Assembly (NCBI GenBank): GCA_966185765.1
Contig: CBIFVZ010000013.1
Coordinates: forward strand, 1 to 59,160
DNA length: 59,160 nt
Source: CBIFVZ01 sp966185765
GTDB lineage: Bacteria; Pseudomonadota; Gammaproteobacteria; Enterobacterales; Enterobacteriaceae
Direction: 5' to 3'
The notes below the pieces were generated by a model. It was not told the DNA's origin. It searched no databases and was given only the letters and a program-made list of their open reading frames with translations. Both the position numbers and the translations under genes were made by a program. Of this stretch, positions 50,297 to 59,160 are shown piece after piece; within the stretch, counting starts at the first letter, position 1, and every line of letters begins with the position of its first letter.

Positions 50297-51331
50297 TTAC
50301 GCTTTCACGGCGTTCTGTCGCCACCATTCGCCCAGTAGCACTCCGGTTGCCACTGACACGTTGAGACTCTCAACATTACCCGTGCCATCGATGGAAATAC
50401 GAAGATCCGCATCGGCAAAGGTCGCATCACTGATACCGTCCTGCTCCTGACCCAGAACCAACACCATTTTTGCCGGAAGCTCAGCCTGGAATAATGGCGT
50501 TCCACGGTGGCTGGATGTGGTCACAATGCTGTAGCCCGCATCACGGAACTGCTTAAGCGCCTCGCCAAAACGCTCACCGGTTACAGCCTGTACATGCTCT
50601 GCACCACCGGCGGCAGTGCGCACCGCAGCACCCGATTCCAGCAAACCTGCATCCTGCACCAGCAAACCTTTCACACCAAAGTGTGCGCAGCTACGCATAA
50701 TACCGCCCAGGTTGTGGGGGTTACCGATATCTTCAAGCGCCAACACACAGTCCTGCTCCAGATCTTTTTCAATCCACTGGGTAACCGTAGTACCGTTACG
50801 CTTTTTAATCAGGAAGCAAACGCCGCCGTGGTGTTCCGTACCAGAAGCTTTGGTAAGCTCCGCGTCGTCCACCACGTGATAGGCTTTACGGTTTGCCGCC
50901 ATCCAGCGCAAGGCTTCTTTAAAACGCGGGGTAACGCTCTGGATAAACCAGGCACGAACAATAGCGTCCGGACGGTGCTCAAACAACGCCTGGCAGGCGT
51001 TCTCACCGTAAACGCGCGTCTCTTCCGCTCGTTGACGACGCAGCACTTCCGGATCAATATAACTTTTACCGCTGATGCCGCCGTGGTCTGGCGCGCTGTC
51101 AGCCTCATTACCCGGGGCACGTGATACGGTGCGCCAGGGTGAGGCATCGCGGCGTGGACCGCGGTCTGCATGTTTGTCTTCGCGCGGGGCGCGGCGCTTG
51201 TCACCACCAGCCTTCGGCTTACCGCCGCCTTTACCGGTGCGCGGGTTGCGGGAACGCTGTTCGTCGTCGTCACCACCGCGGACATACATCACTTTGACTT
51301 TGCCGCTTTTACCCTTGAATTCGTCGCTCAT
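50297..51331 (-). CDS. yfiF: TrmH/SpoU-family RNA methyltransferase YfiF
   Basis: 344 residues. The first 90 are very basic and low in complexity (RGGDDDEQRSRNPRTGKGGG in part), probably an RNA-binding tail. A SpoU substrate-binding domain (about 100-180) and the knotted methyltransferase domain follow, with LALEDIGNPHNLGGIMRSCAHFG, LVLGQEQDGIS and the C-terminal SLNVSVATGVLLGEW motif. The RNA target is not established. Close to E. coli YfiF in length (345). Confidence 0.94.
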   Translation of the reverse strand: MSDEFKGKSGKVKVMYVRGGDDDEQRSRNPRTGKGGGKPKAGGDKRRAPREDKHADRGPRRDASPWRTVSRAPGNEADSAPDHGGISGKSYIDPEVLRRQRAEETRVYGENACQALFEHRPDAIVRAWFIQSVTPRFKEALRWMAANRKAYHVVDDAELTKASGTEHHGGVCFLIKKRNGTTVTQWIEKDLEQDCVLALEDIGNPHNLGGIMRSCAHFGVKGLLVQDAGLLESGAAVRTAAGGAEHVQAVTGERFGEALKQFRDAGYSIVTTSSHRGTPLFQAELPAKMVLVLGQEQDGISDATFADADLRISIDGTGNVESLNVSVATGVLLGEWWRQNAVKA

Positions 51332-51555
51332 CTTTTGTCTCCACCTGCTCTGCGCGAAGCGCGCAGATTACCCGATGTTTGTACGCTTATCCATTAACTT
51401 TCACGGATACCTGGCCCCAACAATAATTTAGGGCAAAACTATTACACTCATCGAATAAACCAGATTGCCAGGGGCAGCTTGCTGGTCAATACTAAGTAAC
51501 ATTATTTAAACAATTACCCCACAAAGCCAACATTACGTATTCCCTGAGGTTTTCT

Positions 51556-51975
51556 ATGAATACAGTCTGCGCTGCCTGCCAGGCAATCAATCGCATTCCC
51601 GATGACCGCATCAATGACGCTGCAAAATGCGGGCGTTGTGGTCATGCACTTTTTGATGGTGAAGTGGTTAACGCCACCAGTGAAACGCTGGATTCATTAT
51701 TAAAGGATGACCTGCCAGTTGTGGTTGATTTCTGGGCACCGTGGTGCGGACCATGCGTTAATTTCGCCCCTATTTTTGAAAATGTGGCAGCGGAGCGCAG
51801 CGGTAAAATACGCTTTGTGAAGGTCAATACCGAAGCCGAACCTGAGTTGAGTGCACGTTTTCGCATTCGTAGCATTCCAACCATTATGATTTTCAAGCAT
51901 GGACAGGTAGTCGATATGCTCAATGGGGCAATGCCTAAAGCCCCGTTTGACGGCTGGCTCAACGAAAATCTGTGA
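51556..51975 (+). CDS. trxC: Thioredoxin 2
   Basis: 139 residues. An N-terminal zinc-binding extension with two CxxC pairs (CAACQ near residue 5 and CGRCG near residue 25) precedes a thioredoxin domain with the active site WCGPC. Reduces protein disulfides; part of the OxyR response in E. coli, though I could not place a clear OxyR site here. Divergent from yfiF across 224 bases. A strong GC hairpin follows the stop codon. Confidence 0.97.
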   Translation: MNTVCAACQAINRIPDDRINDAAKCGRCGHALFDGEVVNATSETLDSLLKDDLPVVVDFWAPWCGPCVNFAPIFENVAAERSGKIRFVKVNTEAEPELSARFRIRSIPTIMIFKHGQVVDMLNGAMPKAPFDGWLNENL

Positions 51976-51980
51976 TGACC

Positions 51981-52007
51981 AGGGGGCCTTGTGCCCTTGG
52001 CCCCCCT
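51981..52007 (+). other. Strong hairpin between trxC and tapT
   Basis: AGGGGGCC/GGCCCCCT with a ten-base loop, five bases after the trxC stop, not followed by a T-run. It may stabilise the trxC 3' end or attenuate read-through into tapT. Confidence 0.5.
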
Positions 52008-52041
52008 CTGCGAGAATGGTCGTTTTAACACAAATACTGTG

Positions 52042-52743
52042 ATGACTGACAACGCCGTTCTTCGCCTGCGCGCCGAGCGCCTGGCGCGCTCCACGCGTCC
52101 TTTTATTGCCCGAGGCAACCGCATGCGCCGCTGTCAGCGTTGTCTGCTGGCACTCAAACATTGCCTGTGCGCAACCCTTAAGCCACAAGAGGCACGTAGC
52201 CGTTTTTGTCTGTTGATGTATGACACTGAGCCAATGAAACCCAGCAACACCGGGCGATTGATTGCAGATGTCCTGCCTGAGACGCTGGCCTTTGGCTGGT
52301 CGCGCACTGAGGCGCCCAGAGAACTGCTTGCACTACTGGAAAGCGAAGTCTATCAACCACTGGTTGTGTTCCCGGCGTCTTATGCTTCAGGAGAGCGCCG
52401 CGTTCTCAACGAACCTGTAAACAATGGTAAACCACCATTGTTTATTATGCTCGACGGCACCTGGTCTGAAGCACGCAAGATGTTTCGCAAAAGTCCGTGG
52501 CTGGACCGCTTCCCGGTGATTTCCGTTAGCCTGGAACATCTCTCTGCCTACCGCCTGCGTGAAGCGCATGCAAGCGATCAATACTGTACCGCTGAAGTTG
52601 CCACTGCGCTACTTGGCCTTGCCGGTGATGACGATGCAGCACAAGGGCTTAATGCTCACTTCACACTTTTTCGCGAGCGCTACCTGGCAGGAAAACCTCA
52701 TCATCAGTGCAACATCACAGCACAAGCGGTGGAAAGCGTTTAA
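52042..52743 (+). CDS. tapT: tRNA-uridine aminocarboxypropyltransferase (DTW family)
   Basis: 233 residues (YfiP; E. coli has 232) from MTDNAVLRLRAERLAR; the open frame to 51991 is longer but unsupported. Cysteines RCQRCLLALKHCLC suggest a zinc site near 35-50, and the DTW-domain motif LDGTWSEARKM is central. It makes acp3U at position 47 of several tRNAs from SAM. It lies 66 bases after trxC and 33 bases before patZ, so it probably shares transcripts with patZ. Confidence 0.93.
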   Translation: MTDNAVLRLRAERLARSTRPFIARGNRMRRCQRCLLALKHCLCATLKPQEARSRFCLLMYDTEPMKPSNTGRLIADVLPETLAFGWSRTEAPRELLALLESEVYQPLVVFPASYASGERRVLNEPVNNGKPPLFIMLDGTWSEARKMFRKSPWLDRFPVISVSLEHLSAYRLREAHASDQYCTAEVATALLGLAGDDDAAQGLNAHFTLFRERYLAGKPHHQCNITAQAVESV

Positions 52744-52776
52744 AATCAGGTAACAAACGTCCTGAAGGAGAGCGTC

Positions 52777-55440
52777 ATGAGCCAACGCGGGTTAGAAGCC
52801 TTACTGCGCCCGAAATCCATCGCCGTGCTGGGAGCCTCCATGAAAACCAGCCGGGCGGGCTATCTGATGATGCGCAATCTGCTGGCCGGGGGTTTTTCCG
52901 GCCCGGTTATGCCCGTAACACCCGCGTATAAAGCTGTGTGTGGCGTACTGGCCTGGCCAGATGTTGATGCGCTACCGTTTGCTCCTGACCTTGCAATACT
53001 TTGTACTAACGCCCGCCGTAATCCGGAACTTCTTGAAGCACTGGGTCAAAAAGGCTGTAAGGCCTGCATTATTCTCTCGTCTCCGCCGGAGCAGCGTGAG
53101 GTTCTGATGGCCTGCGCCGCCCGTTGGCAAATTCGCATCCTCGGCCCCAATAGTCTCGGCCTGTTAGGCCCCTGGCAGGGACTTAACGCCAGCTTCTCGC
53201 CAGTACCGATTCAAAAAGGTCGCCTTGCCTTCATTTCTCAGTCCGCTGCCGTCTCAAATACGATTCTCGACTGGGCACAGCAGCGCCAGGTAGGCTTTTC
53301 CTGGTTTATCGCACTTGGCGACAGTCAGGACGTAGATGTTGACGAACTGCTGGATTTCCTTGCCCGAGACAGCAAAACCAGCGCTATTCTGCTTTATCTT
53401 GAACAACTCAGTGACGCACGGCGTTTTGTCTCTGCGGCACGCAGTGCATCACGCAACAAGCCCATTCTGGTGATAAAAAGCGGACGAAGTACCCGTGCAC
53501 AAACGTTGTTGAAAACGCGTCCTGGCCTTGATGCTGCCTGGGATGCCGCCATTCAGCGTGCAGGGCTACTGCGTGTGCAGGATACGCACGAGCTGTTTTC
53601 TGCCGTAGAAACCCTGAGCCATATGCGTCCGCTGCGGGGCGAAAGATTGACCATCATCAGCAATGGTGCCGCACCAGCGGCACTGGCACTCGATGAGCTG
53701 GAGTCCAGAAATGGCAAGCTTGCACAACTTGATGACGACACGCTGAATAAACTTAAAACAAAACTCTCCCATAGTGTCGAAGCTGCTAACCCACTTGATT
53801 TGCGTGACGATGCAACAACAGAACATTATCTTCAGGCACTGGAAATCCTGCTCGACTCTGCCCAGCAGGATGCCATTATGCTCGTTCATGCGCCCAGTGC
53901 GTCAGCCCCTGCCAGCGAATGTGCACGGCAAATCATTGAGCTGGTGAAACGCCACCCGCGCGGTAAATACGTCACACTGTTGACAAACTGGTGTGGGGAG
54001 CACTCATCGCAGGAAGCGCGCAGACTATTCAGTGAAGCCGGTATTCCGACCTACCGAACACCCGAAGGTACCGTCACAGCCTTTATGCACATGGTGGAGT
54101 ATCACCGTAATCAGAAGCAACTGCGCGAAACGCCCACGCTACCGTTACATCTGGCCGCAAATACACAGCAGGCTCATAACCTGATTAAACAAGCGCTGCA
54201 AAATGGGCCGACAACTCTTGATACCCACGAAGTGCAACCTATATTGCAGGCATATGGTCTGATGACCTTACCAACCTGGATTGCAGGTGATAGCGCCGAG
54301 GCCGTTCATATTGCTGAACAAATTGGTTATCCGGTTGCACTGAAACTGCGCTCGCCAGATATCCCCCACAAATCAGAAGTTCAGGGCGTGATGCTTTATC
54401 TGCGCACAGCAGAAGAAGTACAGCAGGCAGCCAACGCCATACTCGATCGCGTCAAACTCACCTGGCCCCAGGCACGTATTCACGGACTGTTAGTACAAAG
54501 TATGGCTAATCGGGCAGGTGCACAGGAACTGCGGATAGTCGTGGAGCACGACCCCGTGTTCGGGCCACTGATTATGTTGGGCGAAGGGGGAGTCGCCTGG
54601 CGCGCAGACGAACAGGCAGCCGTTGCCTTGCCGCCACTGAATATGAACCTGGCTCGCTACCTGGTGATTCAGGCTATTAAACAACATAAGATTCGCGGGC
54701 GCAGCGCGTTACGTTCGCTGGATATCGCCGGGCTGAGCCAACTGCTGGTTCAGGTCTCCAATCTGGTGGTGGACTGCCCTCAGATCAAACGGCTGGATAT
54801 CCATCCGCTGCTCGTCTCCGGTAACGAGTTCACCCTGCTGGATGTGACGCTGGAACTTGAGGATTTCGCAGGAGATAGCGAAAACCGACTTGCCATTCGC
54901 CCTTATCCTCAGCACCTTGAAGAACAAGTGATGATGAAAAACGGAGGACGCTGTCTGTTCCGTCCCATTCTTCCGGAAGACGAACCTTTGCTACAGCGCT
55001 TTATTGGCAGGGTAACGAAAGAAGATCTCTATTACCGCTATTTCAGTGAGATCAACGAATTTACCCATGATGACTTAGCGAATATGACGCAGATCGACTA
55101 CGATCGGGAAATGGCTTTTGTCGCGGTTAGGCGCGAAGAAGGCGATGACGAAATTATCGGGGTAACGCGCGCGATATCCGATCCGGATAATGTCGATGCC
55201 GAGTTTGCCGTGCTGGTACGCTCCGATCTGAAAGGATTAGGGCTTGGGCGTCAGTTAATGGAAAAACTCATTACCTATACCCGTCAGCACGGCTTGCAGC
55301 GACTTAACGGCATTACCATGCCACATAATCAGGGTATGATCGCCCTGGCGCGTAAACTGGGCTTTAATGTCGATATTGAGCTTGAGGATGGGATAGTCAG
55401 CCTGACGCTACAACTGGCGCAGGAAAGCCCTTCTGTGTAA
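52777..55440 (+). CDS. patZ: Protein lysine acetyltransferase (Pat/PatZ)
   Basis: 887 residues. An N-terminal acyl-CoA-synthetase-like (NDP-forming) CoA-binding region and ATP-grasp part (about 1-690) lack known synthetase activity in relatives, and a GNAT acetyltransferase domain occupies the last 160 residues (RPILPEDEPLLQRFI, GLGLGRQLMEKLI). It acetylates and inactivates acetyl-CoA synthetase and other proteins. Ribosome site AAGGAG is good. YfiQ in E. coli; CRP control is known there. Confidence 0.96.
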   Translation: MSQRGLEALLRPKSIAVLGASMKTSRAGYLMMRNLLAGGFSGPVMPVTPAYKAVCGVLAWPDVDALPFAPDLAILCTNARRNPELLEALGQKGCKACIILSSPPEQREVLMACAARWQIRILGPNSLGLLGPWQGLNASFSPVPIQKGRLAFISQSAAVSNTILDWAQQRQVGFSWFIALGDSQDVDVDELLDFLARDSKTSAILLYLEQLSDARRFVSAARSASRNKPILVIKSGRSTRAQTLLKTRPGLDAAWDAAIQRAGLLRVQDTHELFSAVETLSHMRPLRGERLTIISNGAAPAALALDELESRNGKLAQLDDDTLNKLKTKLSHSVEAANPLDLRDDATTEHYLQALEILLDSAQQDAIMLVHAPSASAPASECARQIIELVKRHPRGKYVTLLTNWCGEHSSQEARRLFSEAGIPTYRTPEGTVTAFMHMVEYHRNQKQLRETPTLPLHLAANTQQAHNLIKQALQNGPTTLDTHEVQPILQAYGLMTLPTWIAGDSAEAVHIAEQIGYPVALKLRSPDIPHKSEVQGVMLYLRTAEEVQQAANAILDRVKLTWPQARIHGLLVQSMANRAGAQELRIVVEHDPVFGPLIMLGEGGVAWRADEQAAVALPPLNMNLARYLVIQAIKQHKIRGRSALRSLDIAGLSQLLVQVSNLVVDCPQIKRLDIHPLLVSGNEFTLLDVTLELEDFAGDSENRLAIRPYPQHLEEQVMMKNGGRCLFRPILPEDEPLLQRFIGRVTKEDLYYRYFSEINEFTHDDLANMTQIDYDREMAFVAVRREEGDDEIIGVTRAISDPDNVDAEFAVLVRSDLKGLGLGRQLMEKLITYTRQHGLQRLNGITMPHNQGMIALARKLGFNVDIELEDGIVSLTLQLAQESPSV

Positions 55441-55550
55441 GTTACTGGAAATGTTACCGACATTGCCTGGCAGTAATGGTATTATTGTCAGCTTCTGTCG
55501 TTGTCATGGAACAGAAGGCCATCTAATGAATAGAGAAGATAAGCACTGTG

Positions 55551-56906
55551 ATGTTGTCAAAATTTAAGCGTAACAAGCATCAACAACACCTTGCCCAGCT
55601 ACCGAAACTTTCTCAGTCAGTTGATGATGTAGAATTCCTTTTTTCTCCTGCCGACTTCCGGCAAAAATTACTTACGAAAATAGCTGAGGCAACACAGCGT
55701 ATCTGTATTGTCGCGCTCTATCTTGAGCAGGACGATGGCGGCCGGGGGATCCTGAGCGCACTGTATGCTGCAAAACGACAGCGCCCCGAGCTTGATATCA
55801 GTGTGCTGGTGGACTGGCATCGTGCTCAACGCGGACGTATTGGCGACGCAGCATCTGATACCAACGCTGACTGGTATTGCCGTATGGCCCAGGAAAATCC
55901 GGATATCACAATCCCGGTTTACGGCGTCCCCGTTAACACCCGTGAAGCACTGGGCGTACTGCATTACAAAGGTTTTATCATTGACGACAGCGTGTTCTAC
56001 AGCGGCGCCAGCCTCAACGATGTCTACCTGCACCAGCATGATAAATATCGCTATGACCGCTATCACCTGATTCGCAATGCACGCATGTCGGACATCATGT
56101 TTAACTGGGTTCAGAGTTACCTCGCTCATGGACGCGCGGTGAATCTACTCAACAATGAAGAGCGTCCTAAAAGTCAGGAAATCAAAAACGAAATTCGGGT
56201 ATATCGTCAGACACTGCGTGATGCCGGGTATCACTTTGAGGGTAATACGGACAACGACACTCTCGCCGTTACCCCTCTGGTTGGTCTTGGTAAAGGCAGC
56301 GCATTGAATAAAGCCATTTACCACCTGATGCCCTGCACCGAGCACAAGCTCACCATCTGTACACCGTATTTCAACCTTCCAGCAGTACTGGTGCGCAACA
56401 TTATTGGCTTGCTGCGTGAGGGCAAAAAGGTTGAAATTATCGTTGGCGATAAAACGGCCAATGACTTCTACATTCCCCAGGATCAGCCGTTCAAAATTAT
56501 CGGCGCCCTGCCCTACCTTTATGAAATCAATCTACGTCGTTTCCTGAGCCGCCTGCAGTACTACATCAACAGTGGCCAACTTACTGTGCGACTGTGGAAG
56601 GATGACGATAATAGCTATCATCTTAAAGGTATGTGGGTAGACGATGAGTGGATGTTGTTAACGGGCAACAACCTCAACCCGCGAGCCTGGCGCCTTGATC
56701 TTGAGAACGCCATTCTTATTCACGATCCGCAACATCAGCTTACTGCCCAACGTGAAGAAGAGTTGACGCGTATTCGTACCCACACGACTGTTGTCCAACA
56801 TTATCGCGATCTGCAAAGCATTGCCGACTATCCGGTGAAAGTCCGTAAGCTGATTCGTCGATTACGTCGTATCCGTATAGACAGGTTGATTAGCCGTATT
56901 CTGTGA
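55551..56906 (+). CDS. pssA: CDP-diacylglycerol-serine O-phosphatidyltransferase
   Basis: 451 residues from MLSKFKRNKHQQH, as in E. coli; a GTG one codon earlier is possible. A peripheral membrane enzyme of the phospholipase D fold with two HKD-type motifs, HYKGFIIDDSVFYSGASLN (about 133) and HLKGMWVDDEWMLLTGNNLN (about 357). It makes phosphatidylserine, precursor of phosphatidylethanolamine. The basic C-terminus (KLIRRLRRIRIDRLISRIL) should bind acidic lipids. Confidence 0.97.
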   Translation: MLSKFKRNKHQQHLAQLPKLSQSVDDVEFLFSPADFRQKLLTKIAEATQRICIVALYLEQDDGGRGILSALYAAKRQRPELDISVLVDWHRAQRGRIGDAASDTNADWYCRMAQENPDITIPVYGVPVNTREALGVLHYKGFIIDDSVFYSGASLNDVYLHQHDKYRYDRYHLIRNARMSDIMFNWVQSYLAHGRAVNLLNNEERPKSQEIKNEIRVYRQTLRDAGYHFEGNTDNDTLAVTPLVGLGKGSALNKAIYHLMPCTEHKLTICTPYFNLPAVLVRNIIGLLREGKKVEIIVGDKTANDFYIPQDQPFKIIGALPYLYEINLRRFLSRLQYYINSGQLTVRLWKDDDNSYHLKGMWVDDEWMLLTGNNLNPRAWRLDLENAILIHDPQHQLTAQREEELTRIRTHTTVVQHYRDLQSIADYPVKVRKLIRRLRRIRIDRLISRIL

Positions 56907-56913
56907 TTGATAA

Positions 56914-56942
56914 AATGGCCCCTCGGGGTCATTTATTTTTTG
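56914..56942 (+). terminator. pssA terminator
   Basis: Stem AATGGCCCC/GGGGTCATT (one G-T type mismatch) with a two-base TC turn followed by TTATTTTTT. The T-run abuts the yfiM ribosome site. Confidence 0.75.
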
Positions 56943-56951
56943 GAGGCCGGT

Positions 56952-57284
56952 ATGCGCGTTCTCATTTTGCTCTCAACGCTGATACTTAATGGCTGCAGTT
57001 CAATGCACCTGGCGCAGGATAGCTGGAGCGGGCAGGACAAAGCGCAGCACTTTATCGCCTCAGCACTCCTCTCCGCAGCCGGAAATGAATATGGACAGCG
57101 CCAGCAGGGCTGGAGTCGCGATCGCAGTGCCGGATTTGGTCTGTTATTTTCGGTCAGTCTCGGGGCAGGTAAAGAACTCTGGGATAGTCGCCCTACGGGT
57201 ACGGGCTGGAGTTGGAAAGATTTCGCCTGGGATGTAGCCGGCGCCAGCACCGGCTACGCTATCTGGCAGTTAGCCAGCCATTAA
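56952..57284 (+). CDS. yfiM: Putative lipoprotein YfiM
   Basis: 110 residues from an ATG with TGGAGG upstream; E. coli YfiM has 107. Lipobox ILNGC with lipidation at Cys15. The mature part belongs to the DUF2279 family (SGQDKAQHFIASALLSAAGNEYG and the C-terminal WDVAGASTGYAIWQL). Two weakly hydrophobic segments are seen. Function unknown. Its stop overlaps convergent kgtP by four bases. Confidence 0.9.
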   Translation: MRVLILLSTLILNGCSSMHLAQDSWSGQDKAQHFIASALLSAAGNEYGQRQQGWSRDRSAGFGLLFSVSLGAGKELWDSRPTGTGWSWKDFAWDVAGASTGYAIWQLASH

Positions 57285-58579
57285 AGCTTCATTCCTTTGC
57301 CTTTGCGGTGCAGCATGAGCGAGACCAGAAATGAAATCGCCCCCATCACAGAGACATACCAAAAGAAGGTTGTTTCTGAGCCAAGTGATTTAAGCGATAG
57401 CGCAACATACTCCGCTGAGCCACCAAAAAGCGCATTAGCCACCGCGTAAGATAGCCCAACACCGAGCGCTCGTACCTGAGCCGGAAACATTTCGGCTTTC
57501 AGTATACCGCTAATAGAGGTGTAGAAACTGACAATCAGCAGCGCCAGCATAACCAGACCGAATGCCGCCCACGGTGAATTCACCGTCTGCAACGCAGTCA
57601 GAATGGGTACAGTGCAAATGGCAGCCAGTGAACCAAAGCACAGCATGGAATTTCGACGCCCAATTTTATCAGACAATGCACCAAAAAATGGTTGTATAAT
57701 CATATAAATAAAGAGCGCACCGGTCATAATCATGCTGGCGGTGTTCGCTGTCATCCCCGCAGTATTGACCAGATACTTTTGCATGTACGTCGTGAAGGTG
57801 TAAAAGCTCAGAGAACCACCGGCAGTGAAACCCAGCACCATGACGAAAGCGCGGCGATTACGCCACAGCCCTCGAAGCGAACCGGCCTCCTTAAGCGCAC
57901 GTGTGCTTTTATCAGAGGTTTCATTCAACGAACGGCGTAACCATAATGCAACCACTGCCAGCACCGCGCCCAGCGCGAAAGGAATGCGCCAGCCCCAGGC
58001 ACGCAATTCCTCATTTGTGAGGATTTGCTGCAATACAACGACAACCAGCAGCGCCATGAGTTGTCCGCCGATAAGCGTGACGTACTGGAAAGACGCATAA
58101 AATCCCTTTCTCCCCTCCACTGCAACTTCACTCATGTATGTCGCGCTGGTGCCATATTCTCCGCCAACTGACAGCCCCTGAAAAAGTCGTGCCAGCAGGA
58201 GCAATGCCGGTGCCCAGGTGCCAATAGCCGCATAGCCAGGCAGACACGCAATAACCAGCGATCCAAAGCACATCATGCATACAGAGATTAGCATAGAGTT
58301 CTTACGCCCATGTTTGTCGGCAATATAGCCAAACAACCATCCACCAATGGGCCGCATCAGAAAGCCAGCGGCGAAGATACCGGCTGTCTGCAAGAGCTGG
58401 GTGGTCGGGTTTCCTGACGGGAAGAAGATATGCGCAAAGTAGAGTGAGCAAAATGAATAAACGTAAAAGTCGAACCACTCCACCAGGTTTCCTGAGGATG
58501 CCCCAACAATCGCCCATACTCGCTTGCGGGTATCACTGTCCGCCAGGCTTGTTTTGTCGGCGGCGCTTGCTTCTGTCAT
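57281..58579 (-). CDS. kgtP: Alpha-ketoglutarate permease
   Basis: 432 residues from an ATG with GGAG seven bases upstream, the E. coli length. A 12-span major facilitator of the metabolite:H+ symporter group that imports 2-oxoglutarate with protons. Signatures: LVEWFDFYVYSF in span 1, GRADKHGRK-like loop YIADKHGRKNS, and QGLSVGGEYGTSATYMSE in span 4. In E. coli an rRNA operon follows; here none is seen before the window end. Confidence 0.96.
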   Translation of the reverse strand: MTEASAADKTSLADSDTRKRVWAIVGASSGNLVEWFDFYVYSFCSLYFAHIFFPSGNPTTQLLQTAGIFAAGFLMRPIGGWLFGYIADKHGRKNSMLISVCMMCFGSLVIACLPGYAAIGTWAPALLLLARLFQGLSVGGEYGTSATYMSEVAVEGRKGFYASFQYVTLIGGQLMALLVVVVLQQILTNEELRAWGWRIPFALGAVLAVVALWLRRSLNETSDKSTRALKEAGSLRGLWRNRRAFVMVLGFTAGGSLSFYTFTTYMQKYLVNTAGMTANTASMIMTGALFIYMIIQPFFGALSDKIGRRNSMLCFGSLAAICTVPILTALQTVNSPWAAFGLVMLALLIVSFYTSISGILKAEMFPAQVRALGVGLSYAVANALFGGSAEYVALSLKSLGSETTFFWYVSVMGAISFLVSLMLHRKGKGMKL

Positions 58580-59160
58580 TGTTTTTTCTCCAGTCTTCTG
58601 GCCTGAACAGGCCTGATAAACGCAGAACAACAGATTGCGCCGGACATAAGAGTAAAGAAAGTGTTAATTAATTGTATAAATGTATTTTGTGATGCTGCCC
58701 GGAAAACCACGGGTAGCCACTTGTGGTTTACGAATTCACTCTGAAGGAATTTAAGACACAGGATATTCAGGGTATACGCCAGGTCAGGTGCTGCTATTGG
58801 CTCTGTAGAGATACTTTGGGTTTCTGAATGAACATAAGCCGGACTGGAGGAAGCAGGAATCGTACACACGCTCAGCTTTTACTCATCGCAATGGGGTGTA
58901 GAGACTGTGTGTTATACGCACTGGCTACCTGGCTGACCAGTAAGGGAACACGTTTAATGTCAAATTCACTAACCCGCCCAGGGCCAATAAAGCGGTTATG
59001 ACGTACATGATTGATTCCCAACGCCAGAGGTTATTACTCGAGGCTGCGCAGGTATGCGACGGTATTTACCGCCAGAGGGCAGATCAGACGCGACTACACG
59101 GTTGTCGGGACAGGCGCAGACGCTGTTCTGGTATCCCTGTCGTTATTCCCGGTTTGTCCG
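58580..59160. other. Region after kgtP without a supported gene
   Basis: The kgtP promoter should lie in the first 100-200 bases. Beyond that I see no clear gene, tRNA or rRNA sequence. A frame open from an ATG at 58998 to the window edge (about 54 codons, MTYMIDSQRQRLLLEAAQ...) is too short and unlike known proteins to call; it could be the start or a remnant of a gene continuing to the right. Confidence 0.4.

Noticed and set aside
51380..51555. OxyR site for trxC
   Set aside because: An ACTAT half-like stretch is present near 51435, but the four-element ATAG-type pattern is not convincing.
58576..58869. 97-residue minus-strand frame upstream of kgtP
   Set aside because: It runs into the kgtP start region in another frame, is A+T rich, and shows no family pattern.

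Overview
The window is chromosomal DNA of an Enterobacteriaceae bacterium. Nearly every host gene matches an Escherichia coli protein closely, and the order glyA-hmp-glnB-glrR-qseG-glrK-glmY-purL-mltF-tadA-pgpC ... yfhL-acpS-pdxJ-recO-era-rnc-lepB-lepA-rseCBA-rpoE-nadB-trmN-srmB-grcA-ung-yfiF-trxC-tapT-patZ-pssA-yfiM-kgtP is the E. coli order. It is not E. coli itself: murQ sits beside the RpiR-family gene yfhH, ShoB/OhsC have no room between yfhL and acpS, and a 19 kb phage-tail locus lies between yfhH and yfhL. I cannot fix the genus from the sequence alone.

Layout. 1-15177 is core: nitric oxide detoxification (hmp), nitrogen signalling (glnB), the GlrK/QseG/GlrR system with its target sRNA GlmY, purine synthesis (purL), wall turnover and recycling (mltF, murQ, yfhH), tRNA editing (tadA) and lipid synthesis (pgpC). 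Regulatory sites are well preserved: PurR boxes for glyA and purL, an NsrR-type site for hmp, a sigma-54 promoter and GlrR sites for glmY, and paired palindromes between murQ and yfhH.

15178-34600 is a headless, contractile phage-tail locus, best read as an R-type tailocin (phage-tail-like bacteriocin). From the right it holds a repressor (S24 type, rightward), then on the minus strand a Q-type antiterminator, an array of five 87-bp repeats each carrying a terminator-like hairpin, a terminator, a lysis cassette (endolysin, holin, Rz/Rz1) interleaved with four small unknown proteins, and a full tail module (neck terminator, sheath, tube, chaperone with a -1 frameshift extension, tape measure, Dit-like, plug, hub, spike, gp25-like, J, DUF2612), ending with two fibres that share one anchor domain and a fibre chaperone. 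There is no integrase, replication gene, terminase, portal or capsid. The logic appears to be: the repressor holds the locus silent, Q lets polymerase cross a terminator-rich leader, then cells lyse and release tails whose two fibres define the targets.

34600-59160 is core again: ferredoxin yfhL; the rnc-era-recO-pdxJ-acpS group with an RNase III-type leader hairpin; lepA-lepB; the sigma-E operon rpoE-rseABC with its autoregulatory promoter; nadB with NadR boxes; trmN, srmB, grcA (two FNR sites 53 bp apart), ung, yfiF, trxC, tapT, patZ, pssA, yfiM and kgtP. A MITE-like element appears to have landed inside the ung-yfiF terminator hairpin. The last 580 bases after kgtP hold no gene I can support.
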